This document shows, piece after piece, positions 1 to 9,890 of a stretch of DNA of 43,838 nucleotides. Positions within the stretch are counted from its first letter, which is position 1, and every line of letters begins with the position of its first letter. A program made the translations under genes and the position numbers. This DNA is from Nitrospirota bacterium (lineage in GTDB: Bacteria; Nitrospirota; Nitrospiria; JACQBZ01), in NCBI GenBank assembly GCA_016194285.1, contig JACQBZ010000060.1, positions 1 through 43,838 of the forward strand. Direction: 5' to 3'. Under the pieces are notes generated by a model. That model ran no database searches. It was given only the letters and a program-made list of their open reading frames with translations, and was not told the DNA's origin.

Positions 1-63
1 GGCGACTACAAGATCGGGATATCCAATGATGACGATACCGTATATCCACCGGGGCCTCGTCAT
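1..63 (-). CDS. Possible 5' end of a minus-strand gene running off the left edge (MTRPRWIYGIVIIGYPDLVVA...)
   Basis: Open frame from ATG at 63 to the window edge, preceded by a promoter-like TTGAGC-N17-TATACT on the minus strand (138-110). Too short to identify. Confidence 0.3.
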   Translation of the reverse strand, partial: MTRPRWIYGIVIIGYPDLVVA

Positions 64-109
64 GACAAACGGGTACACCGATAAGAAAATTAGGCAGGAC
101 AGTGGAGGA

Positions 110-138
110 AGTATACAGGAAGCGGCTAAAAAGCTCAA
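110..138 (-). promoter_or_regulatory. Sigma70-like promoter, TTGAGC-N17-TATACT
   Basis: -35 at 138-133 and -10 at 115-110 on the minus strand, 17-nt spacer. Confidence 0.45.
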
Positions 139-155
139 GGGTGAAAGGGGGTGTC

Positions 156-175
156 GGGCGCAATGCATTGCGCCC
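156..175. repeat. Perfect 20-bp palindrome GGGCGCAATGCATTGCGCCC
   Basis: Exact self-complementarity, about 30 nt beyond the leuA stop codon. Confidence 0.85.
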
Positions 176-204
176 CTTATGATGAATATTTCGCGCAAAC
201 GCGG

Positions 205-1755
205 TTAAATCAAGCCGACCTTGCCGTCGCCCTGGCCTTTTTTCGTTTTCCAGTAGGCCAGCTTGTTCAACGCGTTTAAGTAGGCCTTGGCCGAGGCCAC
301 GATGATGTCGGTGTCCGCGCCATAGCCCATCACGGTCTTGCCGTCCTCTTCAAGACGCACCGTCACTTCGCCCAGGGCATCCGTACCCCCGGTGATCGCC
401 GCCACGACGTAGGAGAGAAGACGGCTCTTCGTCTGGGTGATGGCCGCGATCGTTTTATAGGCGGCATCCACCGGGCCGTCGCCTTTGGCGACGTTCTGGA
501 TCGACTGGCCGTTCACCGCCAGCTCGATCGTGGCGGTGGGGGTCACTTCGCTTCCGCTCTCGACATGGATCTTTCGAAGGACATACGCCTCGGGGATCTT
601 GGACAGCTCTTCGTTCACGATCGTCTCGATGTCTTCAGCGAAAATTTCCTTTTTCTGGTCCGCGAGACGCTTCATCCGCTCGAAGGCCGCGTTCAGCTCC
701 TCCTCGGTCAACTGGTAGCCCAATTCCTCCAGCCTTTTCTTAAGCGCGTGGCGGCCGGAATGCTTTCCCAGCACGAGGCGGCTCTGGCCGAGACCGACCG
801 AGGCCGGCGTCATGATCTCGTAGGTCATCTTTTCCTTGAGCAGTCCGTCCTGATGGATGCCCGATTCGTGCGCGAAGGCGTTGGCCCCCACGACCGCCTT
901 GTTCGCTTGAACCGTCATTCCGGTGATCTTGCTCACCAGCCGGCTGGTTTTGGTAATCTCCTCGGTATGAATCCGTGTGTCGGCCCCGAAGAGATGGCGG
1001 CGCGTCCGCAAGGTCATCACGACCTCTTCCAGCGAGGCGTTGCCGGCCCGCTCCCCGATCCCGTTGATCGTGCATTCGACCTGCCCGGCCCCTTCCGATA
1101 TGGCCGCGAGCGAATTGGCCGTGGACAGGCCCAGATCGTTGTGGCAATGGACCGAGATGACGGCCTGCTGAATGTTCGGGACGCGCTCTCGAATCGTCCG
1201 GATCAGCGATCCGAACTCGTGCGGGATGGCGTAGCCGACCGTGTCGGCGATATTGACCGTCCGCGCACCGGCCGCGATGACCGCTTCCAGGACCTCGCAC
1301 AGATAGGTTTCATCCGAACGGGTCGCGTCCATCGGCGAGAACTCCACGTCCTCGACATAGCCTCGCGCCCGCTCGACCATTTCGACCGCGCGCTTAAGCG
1401 CCTGGTCGCGGGTGAGCCGGAACTGATGCTTGAGGTGGATATCGGACGTCGAGATAAAGGTGTGGATCCTCACCTTGGGCGCGCCCTTCAGCGCCTCCCA
1501 TGCGCTGTCCACGTCCTCCGGCTTGGCGCGGGCCAGGCTGGCGATCACGGGTCCTTCCACCTCGTGGGCGATCCGTTTCACGGCCTCGAAATCGCCGGGG
1601 GAGCTGAAGGCGAAGCCGGCCTCGATGATGTCCACGTGGAGCCGGGCCAGTTGCTTGGCGATCATCACCTTTTCTTCCACGTTCATGCTCGCGCCGGGTG
1701 ACTGCTCGCCGTCCCGGAGGGTCGTATCGAAAATTTTGATCATGCGTGTCATCAT
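205..1755 (-). CDS. leuA: 2-isopropylmalate synthase
   Basis: MIKIFDTTLRDGEQSPGASM N-terminus, HCHNDLGLSTANS motif and full-length regulatory C-terminal domain. Start could be 1755 or 1752. Confidence 0.96.
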   Translation of the reverse strand: MMTRMIKIFDTTLRDGEQSPGASMNVEEKVMIAKQLARLHVDIIEAGFAFSSPGDFEAVKRIAHEVEGPVIASLARAKPEDVDSAWEALKGAPKVRIHTFISTSDIHLKHQFRLTRDQALKRAVEMVERARGYVEDVEFSPMDATRSDETYLCEVLEAVIAAGARTVNIADTVGYAIPHEFGSLIRTIRERVPNIQQAVISVHCHNDLGLSTANSLAAISEGAGQVECTINGIGERAGNASLEEVVMTLRTRRHLFGADTRIHTEEITKTSRLVSKITGMTVQANKAVVGANAFAHESGIHQDGLLKEKMTYEIMTPASVGLGQSRLVLGKHSGRHALKKRLEELGYQLTEEELNAAFERMKRLADQKKEIFAEDIETIVNEELSKIPEAYVLRKIHVESGSEVTPTATIELAVNGQSIQNVAKGDGPVDAAYKTIAAITQTKSRLLSYVVAAITGGTDALGEVTVRLEEDGKTVMGYGADTDIIVASAKAYLNALNKLAYWKTKKGQGDGKVGLI

Positions 1756-1770
1756 GGGCTCCTGGAGTCT

Positions 1771-2020
1771 GAAATTAAAAAGCCTTCGTCTCTACCGCAC
1801 CGGATTCGGTGCAACGCAGGGACGAAGGCTATCTCCGTGGTACCACCCTGATTTAGAAAAACAGGAATAAGTCCAATCCGACTTATCCTGTTTTTCCCTT
1901 GATTCGGCCCTTGACGTGGGCGTTGCGGCGTCGATTACGTTGTTGTTTCACCGACGCGGCTCCGAGGCGAGTTCAGTCCATTCTACAGACCTACTACTCC
2001 TCTTCACAGCCTTTCAATAC
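1771..2020 (-). promoter_or_regulatory. T-box riboswitch leader upstream of leuA
   Basis: Minus strand carries the T-box core AGGGTGGTACCACGG (about 1850-1835), then terminator AGCCTTCGTC...GACGAAGGCTTTTT (1830-1777). Upstream are a Stem I-like GAAGAGGAGTAGTA segment and a GTCGGTG...CGAC hairpin. Confidence 0.92.
1777..1830 (-). terminator. Regulated intrinsic terminator of the leuA T-box leader
   Basis: AGCCTTCGTC (1830-1821) pairs with GACGAAGGCT (1790-1781), followed by a T run. Confidence 0.88.
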
Positions 2021-2025
2021 CGATT

Positions 2026-2055
2026 ATTATGTCAGGAAGCCCGTATACCTGTCAA
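2026..2055 (-). promoter_or_regulatory. Sigma70-like promoter for the T-box-leuA transcript
   Basis: TTGACA (2055-2050) - N18 - CATAAT (2031-2026) on the minus strand. The -35 overlaps the pssA stop codon. Confidence 0.65.
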
Positions 2056-2834
2056 GTGTTGTGAGAATGGCCTGCCGGCGGAACCGAGGAGGGGTTGCGG
2101 GTGGGTGCCGGCCGCTTAAACGTTTTTCGGAACACAGCGGCGAGCGGCCGCTCGATGACGCCGGACAGCGCATACCCCGCAAACAGGACGAACAATAAAA
2201 TTTGCGGTTCGGCCGCAAGAATAATCAGGACCAGAACGGCCGAGACCAGCACGTGAAAGGGCTTGCGGCCCCGCAAGTGAAAATCCTTAAAGCTTCGGTA
2301 ACGAAACGTGCTGACCATCAGAAACGCCAGCGTGTAAATAAGCCCTAAGATCAGCAGCGGCTTGATCTCGGTTCCCATCCGAAGGATATGATGATCCAGC
2401 ACCACCAGCGAGGCGATCACCCCCGCCGCGGCCGGAATCGGAAGCCCGACGAAATGCTTGCTCTCGATCGTTCCAACCTGGACATTAAACCGCGCCAGTC
2501 TCAGCGTTCCACAGGCCACGAAAAGAAAGGCCGCGACCCAGCCCACACGTCCGTAGGTGCTTAACGCCCAGGAATAGATCAACAGACCGGGGGCGATGCC
2601 AAAGGAAACGAGATCGGCCAGTGAATCATATTCCACGCCGAACCGGCTGGTCGTCTTCGTCAGACGGGCCGATTTGCCGTCCAGTACGTCAAACGCCATC
2701 GCCACCAGGATGGCCATGGCGGCCCGCAGATAGTCGGCGTTAAAGACCGAGATGAGGGAATAAAAACCGCTGAAGAGGTTTCCGGTCGTCAACAGGTTCG
2801 GAACCAGATAGATGCCGCGTCGATAATCTTTCAT
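2052..2834 (-). CDS. pssA: CDP-diacylglycerol--serine O-phosphatidyltransferase
   Basis: CDP-alcohol phosphatidyltransferase signature DVLDGKSARLTKTTSRFGVEYDSLADLVSFG, multi-pass protein, adjacent to psd. Confidence 0.93.
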   Translation of the reverse strand: MKDYRRGIYLVPNLLTTGNLFSGFYSLISVFNADYLRAAMAILVAMAFDVLDGKSARLTKTTSRFGVEYDSLADLVSFGIAPGLLIYSWALSTYGRVGWVAAFLFVACGTLRLARFNVQVGTIESKHFVGLPIPAAAGVIASLVVLDHHILRMGTEIKPLLILGLIYTLAFLMVSTFRYRSFKDFHLRGRKPFHVLVSAVLVLIILAAEPQILLFVLFAGYALSGVIERPLAAVFRKTFKRPAPTRNPSSVPPAGHSHNT

Positions 2835-2855
2835 TTTAATACTCCCGATAAACTT

Positions 2856-3500
2856 TTATTTTAAGACTCCAATGATGCTTGAACCGCCTTTGACTTTCTG
2901 TCCGAGTCGGATCTTGAGCTCCGTCCCCAGGGGTAGAAACAGGTCCGTTCGGGAACCAAAACGGATCATCCCGAATCGGCTTCCCCGGGCAACCTCCTCA
3001 CCCTCTTTCACCCAGCAAACGATCCGTCGCGCCACCAGCCCCGCGACCTGAACAAACACCAGCTTCACCCCCGAAGCGGTTTCGAGTAGAATGGCGTTCT
3101 GCTCGTTCTGGGTCGAGGCCAGATCCTTGTTCGCGGCCAAGAATGTTCCGGGCTGGTACTGAATCGCCCGAATCCGGCCCGTGCAGGGGATCCGATTCAC
3201 ATGAACGTCGAACACGTTTAAAAAGATGCTGACCTTGATCGCCCGATCCTTCAGGAACCGTTCCTCTTTGGCCTCGGACAACCCTATAATTTTACCATCT
3301 GCGGGAGAAACAATCAAATCTTCGCCGGCGGGAACAATTCGGTTGGGGTCTCTGAAAAACCAGAAAATCTGGAGGGCCAGGGCGACCATCAGGACGGTCA
3401 GCCAGACGACCTTCAGAAGCGCCACGGCCGCGGTCAGGACGGTCACGCCGATCAGAAACGGCAGCCGTTCGCGAACTACCGGTGACGGATCTTGGGCCAC
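2856..3500 (-). CDS. psd: Phosphatidylserine decarboxylase (short form)
   Basis: SPADGKIIG motif, NVFDVHVNR, and C-terminal GGSS self-cleavage site. Confidence 0.92.
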   Translation of the reverse strand: MAQDPSPVVRERLPFLIGVTVLTAAVALLKVVWLTVLMVALALQIFWFFRDPNRIVPAGEDLIVSPADGKIIGLSEAKEERFLKDRAIKVSIFLNVFDVHVNRIPCTGRIRAIQYQPGTFLAANKDLASTQNEQNAILLETASGVKLVFVQVAGLVARRIVCWVKEGEEVARGSRFGMIRFGSRTDLFLPLGTELKIRLGQKVKGGSSIIGVLK

Positions 3501-3523
3501 GATACGGTGAGAGATCCTCCGCC

Positions 3524-4573
<1,050 letters not shown>

Positions 4574-5101
4574 TTAGGTTCCAAACCGCTTTTTATCTTG
4601 TGGCTTGTCTTGGACCGCGGTCTTAATCTCTTCCCGGGCGATTGCGATCCGACCGGTTCGGACCAGATCCTTGATTCCCAAGGGCTTTAGCAAATTGATG
4701 ATCGCCTCGATCTTGTTGGTGTCGCCCGTGACCTCGATTGTATACGTGGCGGGCGTGGAATCGACGACGCGGGCCCGGAAGATATCCGTAATCCGCAAGG
4801 CCTCGGCGCGGTCTTCCCCCTTGGCGCTGATCTTGATTAGAACCGTTTCCCGGGCCACAAAGGCACCCTCACTCAGGTCGATGACCTTGATCACATCAAT
4901 CAGCTTGTTCAGCTGTTTAATGATTTGTTCCACAATCCGGTCATCCCCCCGAGTGACCAGGGTCATCATGGATACGGTAGGATCGATCGTGGGCCCCACG
5001 GACAGACTGTCAATGTTAAAGCCCCGTCCGCTGAATAAGCCGGCCACCCGAGACAGGACCCCGAACTTGTTTTCGACCATGACGGAGATGATGTGTTCCA
5101 T
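4574..5101 (-). CDS. ilvN: Acetolactate synthase small subunit
   Basis: ACT-domain N-terminus HIISVMVENKFGVLSRVAGLFSGRGFNIDSL, located between ilvB and ilvC. Confidence 0.95.
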   Translation of the reverse strand: MEHIISVMVENKFGVLSRVAGLFSGRGFNIDSLSVGPTIDPTVSMMTLVTRGDDRIVEQIIKQLNKLIDVIKVIDLSEGAFVARETVLIKISAKGEDRAEALRITDIFRARVVDSTPATYTIEVTGDTNKIEAIINLLKPLGIKDLVRTGRIAIAREEIKTAVQDKPQDKKRFGT

Positions 5102-5139
5102 GCGTGCTCCGGTTACGCAATGATAACTTGAATGATAAC

Positions 5140-6924
5140 TTAAGCCGTCAAGACCCCTTCTTTTTCACCGTTACCGGCCTTTTTCATGCCGGCCTTATCT
5201 TTCTCCTTTTTCCGAAGTTCCGGCGGATCCTCCATGATCATTTCGTTATTCGCCCCACCGGCCGGGATCATGGGATAACAATTTTCGTAAGGATCGACCT
5301 GAAAATCGATCAGCACCGGTTTGTCGATTTTTAAGGCCTCCTTGATCACCCCGTCCACTTCCTCCGGTTTCGTCGCTCGGAGACCGACCGCTCCATAGGC
5401 ATCCGCCAGTTTCACGTAATCCGGATGCTGGCCCAAGAAGCTGGAGGAGTAGCGGCTGTTGTAGAACAGATCCTGCCATTGACGGACCATGCCGTGATAA
5501 CCGTTGTTGACGATCGCCACTTTCACCGGAAGATGATAGTCCATGGCCGTGGCCATCTCCTGAAGGTTCATTTGAAAGCTCCCATCGCCGACAATGCTCA
5601 GGACCAACCGGCCGGGAAAAGCCCGTTGTGCCCCGAGTGCGGCCGGGAAACCGAATCCCATTGTGCCCAAACCACCCGATGTAAGCCAGGTCCGCGGATG
5701 GTCCAGTTTAAAGAACTGCGCCGCCCACATCTGGTGCTGGCCGACATCCGTGGACACGATGGGGTTTTGATCGTGGGTCAGCTCATACAACCGGTCGATC
5801 AGGTAGGGAGGTTTGATCTTCTGGTCCTTATTCTGCTTATACGTCAACGGGTTCTTTTTCTTCCATTCTTCGAGCTGGTTCCACCACGGCTTGAGTTCTT
5901 CCTTGCGCCGGCCGTCGAGAGAGGCCCGGAGGTGCTGGTTGAGTTCCTTGAGCACGCATTTCACGTCGCCCACGATCGGAATATCGACATTCATGATTTT
6001 TTGGATCGAGGTCGGATCGATATCGATATGGATGATCTTGGCGTGCGGCGCAAATTCGGATACCTTGCCCGTCACCCGATCGTCAAATCGGGAGCCGACG
6101 GCGATAATCAGGTCCGAATGATGGATCGCCATGTTGGAGGTGTAGCTGCCGTGCATTCCGAGCATTCCCAGAGAGAGGGGATGGGTTCCCGGAAAACTGC
6201 CGAGCGCCATCAGCGTCATGTCGACCGGGATCTGTGTCATCTCGGCAAACTCCCGCAGTTCTTCAAAGGCATTGGAGAAGACCGTTCCGCCTCCGACATA
6301 AAGGATGGGCCGCTTGGCTTTTAAGATGGCCTCGGCCGCTTGTTTGATCTGCCACTTGTGCCCTTCGTACGTCGGGTTATAGCCGCGGATATACACTTTT
6401 TCCGGGTAGTTGAATTCGGTCTGATTCATCGAAACGTCTTTGGGAATATCCACCAAAACCGGACCGGGACGTCCGGTGGTCGCGATGTAAAAGGCCTCTT
6501 TAATCGTCTGGGCGAGATCGTTAACATCCTTGACCAGGTAGTTGTACTTGGTGCATGGACGGCTGATCCCGACGTTGTCGGCCTCTTGAAAGGCATCATT
6601 GCCGATGAGACTGGTCGAGACCTGTCCGGTAAAGACCACAAGGGGAACGGAGTCCATAGAGGCATCCGCGAGCCCGGTTACGGTGTTCGTCATGCCCGGC
6701 CCGGAGGTCACAAGCACCACACCGGCTTTTCCGGTAGCCTTGGCATAGCCTTCGGCCATGTGCATCGCGCCCTGTTCATGTCGAGTCAGAATGACTTCGG
6801 GGTCTTTGTAATCGTACAATACGTCAAAAATCTTCAAAACCACGCCGCCGGGCAGGCCAAAAATAACCTTCACCCCTTCTTTCTTCAATGACTCGACAAA
6901 GATCTGAGCCCCGTTTAATTTCAT
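5140..6924 (-). CDS. ilvB: Acetolactate synthase large subunit
   Basis: TPP-enzyme motifs (FGLPGGVVLKIFD, HEQGAMHMAEGYA, GDGSFQMNLQEMATA...NN). Confidence 0.95.
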   Translation of the reverse strand: MKLNGAQIFVESLKKEGVKVIFGLPGGVVLKIFDVLYDYKDPEVILTRHEQGAMHMAEGYAKATGKAGVVLVTSGPGMTNTVTGLADASMDSVPLVVFTGQVSTSLIGNDAFQEADNVGISRPCTKYNYLVKDVNDLAQTIKEAFYIATTGRPGPVLVDIPKDVSMNQTEFNYPEKVYIRGYNPTYEGHKWQIKQAAEAILKAKRPILYVGGGTVFSNAFEELREFAEMTQIPVDMTLMALGSFPGTHPLSLGMLGMHGSYTSNMAIHHSDLIIAVGSRFDDRVTGKVSEFAPHAKIIHIDIDPTSIQKIMNVDIPIVGDVKCVLKELNQHLRASLDGRRKEELKPWWNQLEEWKKKNPLTYKQNKDQKIKPPYLIDRLYELTHDQNPIVSTDVGQHQMWAAQFFKLDHPRTWLTSGGLGTMGFGFPAALGAQRAFPGRLVLSIVGDGSFQMNLQEMATAMDYHLPVKVAIVNNGYHGMVRQWQDLFYNSRYSSSFLGQHPDYVKLADAYGAVGLRATKPEEVDGVIKEALKIDKPVLIDFQVDPYENCYPMIPAGGANNEMIMEDPPELRKKEKDKAGMKKAGNGEKEGVLTA

Positions 6925-7022
6925 ACACTTCTCTCCTCGGTGACCGTCTCTTACACGCCGGATCGTGTTGGATGGCTTCGATCTATCTATGCCACCGTAA
7001 ATTATGAGAAAACGAGAATTTT

Positions 7023-7052
7023 AATTTACCACAAGGGTTTGAGACTAGTCAA
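7023..7052 (-). promoter_or_regulatory. Candidate sigma70-like promoter for ilvB
   Basis: TTGACT (7052-7047) - N18 - TAAATT (7028-7023) on the minus strand. Confidence 0.45.
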
Positions 7053-7084
7053 CAGCAATGTTCATGAGCCGGTTATCAGAGGGA

Positions 7085-8335
7085 TTAAGGAGCGGGAGGC
7101 GTTTCAAAATGGTCACCTTTATAGATGACCTCCGTGCTCTTAAGGACTTTTGCGGTTGCGGTGGCATCCTGAACCGAAATGACCTGGAGCTCACCGATAA
7201 TGCGTCGAGGAAGTCGAACGCCCTTCCCGGGTGAGAAATAAGACGTCTTCTCGCCCGCGCGGACGATCGCATAACGGTCCCCGGAACGAACGCCTTGCTG
7301 CCGGCCCCTGTCCAGATAGACCACGTCAAACTGAGATTGGTCGACCCGATCTTCTTTGACTTCAACAATGAACCCTTCGAGTGGACCACTCGGGGGCGGA
7401 GGAGTGGTTTGATCGACAGAATCCTCCGGGGTCGGTGTAGACATCAGAAAATCGCCCGGGTGGATAGCGTCGTAAGAGGTGATCACCTTGGATGTTACGG
7501 TTTTCTCTTCCGGGTCTGCGCCCGTAATCTCTGCTTGGCCCAGGATCCGAATGAGGTCACCCAGATATTGGCCCGTTTTTGGATGGTAAACCTTGTGAAC
7601 CGAACGGTAAACAGTGTATCGGTCTCCGACCCGGGGCTGGGATCCATCCTTTGGGAGTACATAAGCCGTGTCACCCGCCCCGTTCAACTCGCGGCCGTCC
7701 CGGCCGGCGACCACAACGCCCGCGGGGCTCTGACCGGTCAAGATATACCCGCTCGCTGCAAGGAGTTTCATTTCGATTGGCTTCGCCGCGGGGACGGGTT
7801 GTTCCGGAGGCGTGATCTCGACGGGCTTTTCGCGCTCCGGGGGGGGCGCCGCTTCTTCAACGACCCTCGGGGAAGGTGAACTCGCGGGTTGTGCGGTTTC
7901 AACACGAGCCTCGAGCTGGGCCGCTTCGCCTCCGGGCAGATCGATCACGTTTCCAGGATAGATCAGGTCCGGGTTTATAATGTATTGGTTATTTTTCCAA
8001 ACTTTCGGCCATAGGAAGGAGTCTTGTAAATAGGCGTTCGAAATGCCCCAAAGGGTGTCTCTTGGCTTTACGGTATATTTTCTTGGACCGGTCGTGGTTT
8101 CAGGAACGGTCACGGTTCCGGGCTTGGAGGGAGTGACTTCTTCCGGAGGCGCCGGGGTTTCTTCGGTGGGCGTCGGCGTCTCCGCAGTGGAGTTCTCATC
8201 GGCCGACGCAGGCTCGCTCGTCGTGGTGGAAGGGGTTTCTTGACCCCAACTGACCGAGTTAATCCACGGCGCGGCCCACAGGGTCATCGCGATGAAGGTC
8301 AAGGCGCTCAGCCACCGTCGACCGAAATTCATCAT
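7085..8335 (-). CDS. LysM domain-containing secreted protein
   Basis: Signal peptide, Thr/Pro-rich linker, then LysM YTVKPRDTLWGISNAYLQDSFLWPKVWKNNQYIINPDLIYPGNVIDLP. Confidence 0.85.
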   Translation of the reverse strand: MMNFGRRWLSALTFIAMTLWAAPWINSVSWGQETPSTTTSEPASADENSTAETPTPTEETPAPPEEVTPSKPGTVTVPETTTGPRKYTVKPRDTLWGISNAYLQDSFLWPKVWKNNQYIINPDLIYPGNVIDLPGGEAAQLEARVETAQPASSPSPRVVEEAAPPPEREKPVEITPPEQPVPAAKPIEMKLLAASGYILTGQSPAGVVVAGRDGRELNGAGDTAYVLPKDGSQPRVGDRYTVYRSVHKVYHPKTGQYLGDLIRILGQAEITGADPEEKTVTSKVITSYDAIHPGDFLMSTPTPEDSVDQTTPPPPSGPLEGFIVEVKEDRVDQSQFDVVYLDRGRQQGVRSGDRYAIVRAGEKTSYFSPGKGVRLPRRIIGELQVISVQDATATAKVLKSTEVIYKGDHFETPPAP

Positions 8336-8460
8336 GCAGAAAACTGCTCCTCAATCGGGTTAGATGCCGGTTTAGATACCGATCGGCTCTTTCGATGAAT
8401 CCGCATTGATTAGATTACCAGATTGTCTGGAAAAGTCAAGGGGAGACCGATCGGGCTGCC

Positions 8461-8489
8461 TTGACTCACCCCCTTGAATCCACTATAGT
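8461..8489 (+). promoter_or_regulatory. Sigma70-like promoter, TTGACT-N17-TATAGT
   Basis: TTGACT 8461-8466 and TATAGT 8484-8489, just upstream of ATG 8502. Confidence 0.6.
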
Positions 8490-8501
8490 GGCTCTCAATT
8501 T

Positions 8502-9542
8502 ATGGTTGCGCATCGCCTTCAAACCATCCGGCATTCACTCCGCGCCCTCGCCGTACTATCTTTCGGAGGGGTCCTGCTTCTGGGTTGTAGCGGGAAAAGC
8601 AATATCGTCACGGCCATCGTCATCAATCCGGAGCAGCCGGCCATTTTATTCATCGCCACGAATGATTCCGTGTATAAAACCCGCGATGATGGAGCCACCT
8701 GGGTGCCGGTCACGGAGGGTTTGAGCAACGCCCGGATCTTGTCCTTGGCCATCCATCCGACCCATACCTCGACCATTTATGCGGGGACCCTCGGAGACGC
8801 CGTCTATCGTAGTGTCGATGGTGGGAATCGGTGGTCCATCATCAACGCAGGGCTCAAAGAGCATGTAACCGTGGTCAATGCTTTTATCTTTTTTCCTCGG
8901 GATCCCGAGACCATTCTGGCCGCGACAACGGTCGGGTTTTTTAAAACCGTCAACGGAGGGATGATGTGGGACGAGCTGTCCAGCAAGGGCATGGACAGCG
9001 TCTACATCGTGTCGACCGCTTTGGATCCTACCGACACGAATATTTTATATGCCGGCACGAGCGGCGGTGTTTACAAGAGCGTCAACGGTGGAATGAATTG
9101 GCGTGAATCGAACAACGGCCTCATGCGTATCGAACCCGGAAACGCGCTTTCATTGGGGGTCAATTCTCTGGTGATGAATCCGATGAAGACGACAACGCTC
9201 TACGCCGGAACGACTCGAGGGGCTTTCAAGACGATCGATGGCGCCGCAAGCTGGACCAAGATTCAGGAAGGGATCGGGGAGCGATTTATTGCAGCGATCC
9301 TCGTCCATCCCACGGTGAGTACGACCCTGTTTGCCGCGACCCAGGACGGGGTTTACAAATCAACCGATGGGGGTGAGCATTGGGTAACCCTTAACAATGG
9401 GCTGGCCAATCTCAACGTCCGCTCGCTGGTCATGCACCCGAAGGATCCGAACATCCTGTATGCAGGGACTCAGGGTGGCCTTTTTAAAACAATGGACGGT
9501 GGCGTCCACTGGACTGCTTTGACCATTCGACCGAAAGGGTGA
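8502..9542 (+). CDS. BNR/YCF48-like beta-propeller lipoprotein
   Basis: Lipobox-like VLLLGCSGK followed by repeated YAGT..GVYKS.NGG..W units. Confidence 0.85.
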   Translation: MVAHRLQTIRHSLRALAVLSFGGVLLLGCSGKSNIVTAIVINPEQPAILFIATNDSVYKTRDDGATWVPVTEGLSNARILSLAIHPTHTSTIYAGTLGDAVYRSVDGGNRWSIINAGLKEHVTVVNAFIFFPRDPETILAATTVGFFKTVNGGMMWDELSSKGMDSVYIVSTALDPTDTNILYAGTSGGVYKSVNGGMNWRESNNGLMRIEPGNALSLGVNSLVMNPMKTTTLYAGTTRGAFKTIDGAASWTKIQEGIGERFIAAILVHPTVSTTLFAATQDGVYKSTDGGEHWVTLNNGLANLNVRSLVMHPKDPNILYAGTQGGLFKTMDGGVHWTALTIRPKG

Positions 9543-9659
9543 GGGGAATAAGCAGCCCCGGATAATAAAGCCGGTTCGCGGCTCTGCCGCGAGAGGCGCA
9601 GGGTTTGGGGGCATCGGAGGACGTTGCACAGCCTCAGCCGCACGGGCCCCCAATTATAT

Positions 9660-9745
9660 TGGTGCCGAAGGGGGGATTTGAACCCCCACGGGGTCACCCC
9701 CACTACGCCCTGAACGTAGCGTGTCTACCGTTCCACCACTTCGGC
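9660..9745 (-). tRNA. tRNA-Leu(CAG), CCA encoded
   Basis: GCCGAAGTGGTGGAACGGTAGACAC...CTACG-TTCAGGG-CGTAG...GGTTCAAATCC...CTTCGGCACCA on the minus strand. Long variable arm. Confidence 0.95.
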
Positions 9746-9796
9746 ATACAGAAAGAGACAGGACATGCATTCATGACGGCCCGTTTGAGATCCCGT

Positions 9797-9825
9797 ATCC
9801 TAACAGAGAACCCTGGGGGTGTCAA
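9797..9825 (-). promoter_or_regulatory. Candidate promoter for tRNA-Leu
   Basis: TTGACA (9825-9820) - N17 - TAGGAT (9802-9797) on the minus strand. Confidence 0.5.
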
Positions 9826-9890
9826 TCCAGGGTATCCCGTTGAATGGAATGTCAAAAGTAAGGACTTTTTTGTGATATATTTAAAACATA

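Noticed and set aside
26-208. 60-aa plus-strand ORF at the left edge
   Set aside because: It runs through a palindrome into the leuA stop region and has no recognisable features.
565-1701. 378-aa plus-strand ORF antisense to leuA
   Set aside because: The opposite strand encodes a clear LeuA; the antisense product is low complexity and typical of GC-rich shadow ORFs.
5425-6324. 299-aa plus-strand ORF antisense to ilvB
   Set aside because: Shadow ORF of a well-conserved enzyme with no recognisable domain.
9576-9592. Hairpin TCGCGGC-TCT-GCCGCGA downstream of the BNR gene
   Set aside because: No T tract follows, so it cannot be called an intrinsic terminator from sequence alone.
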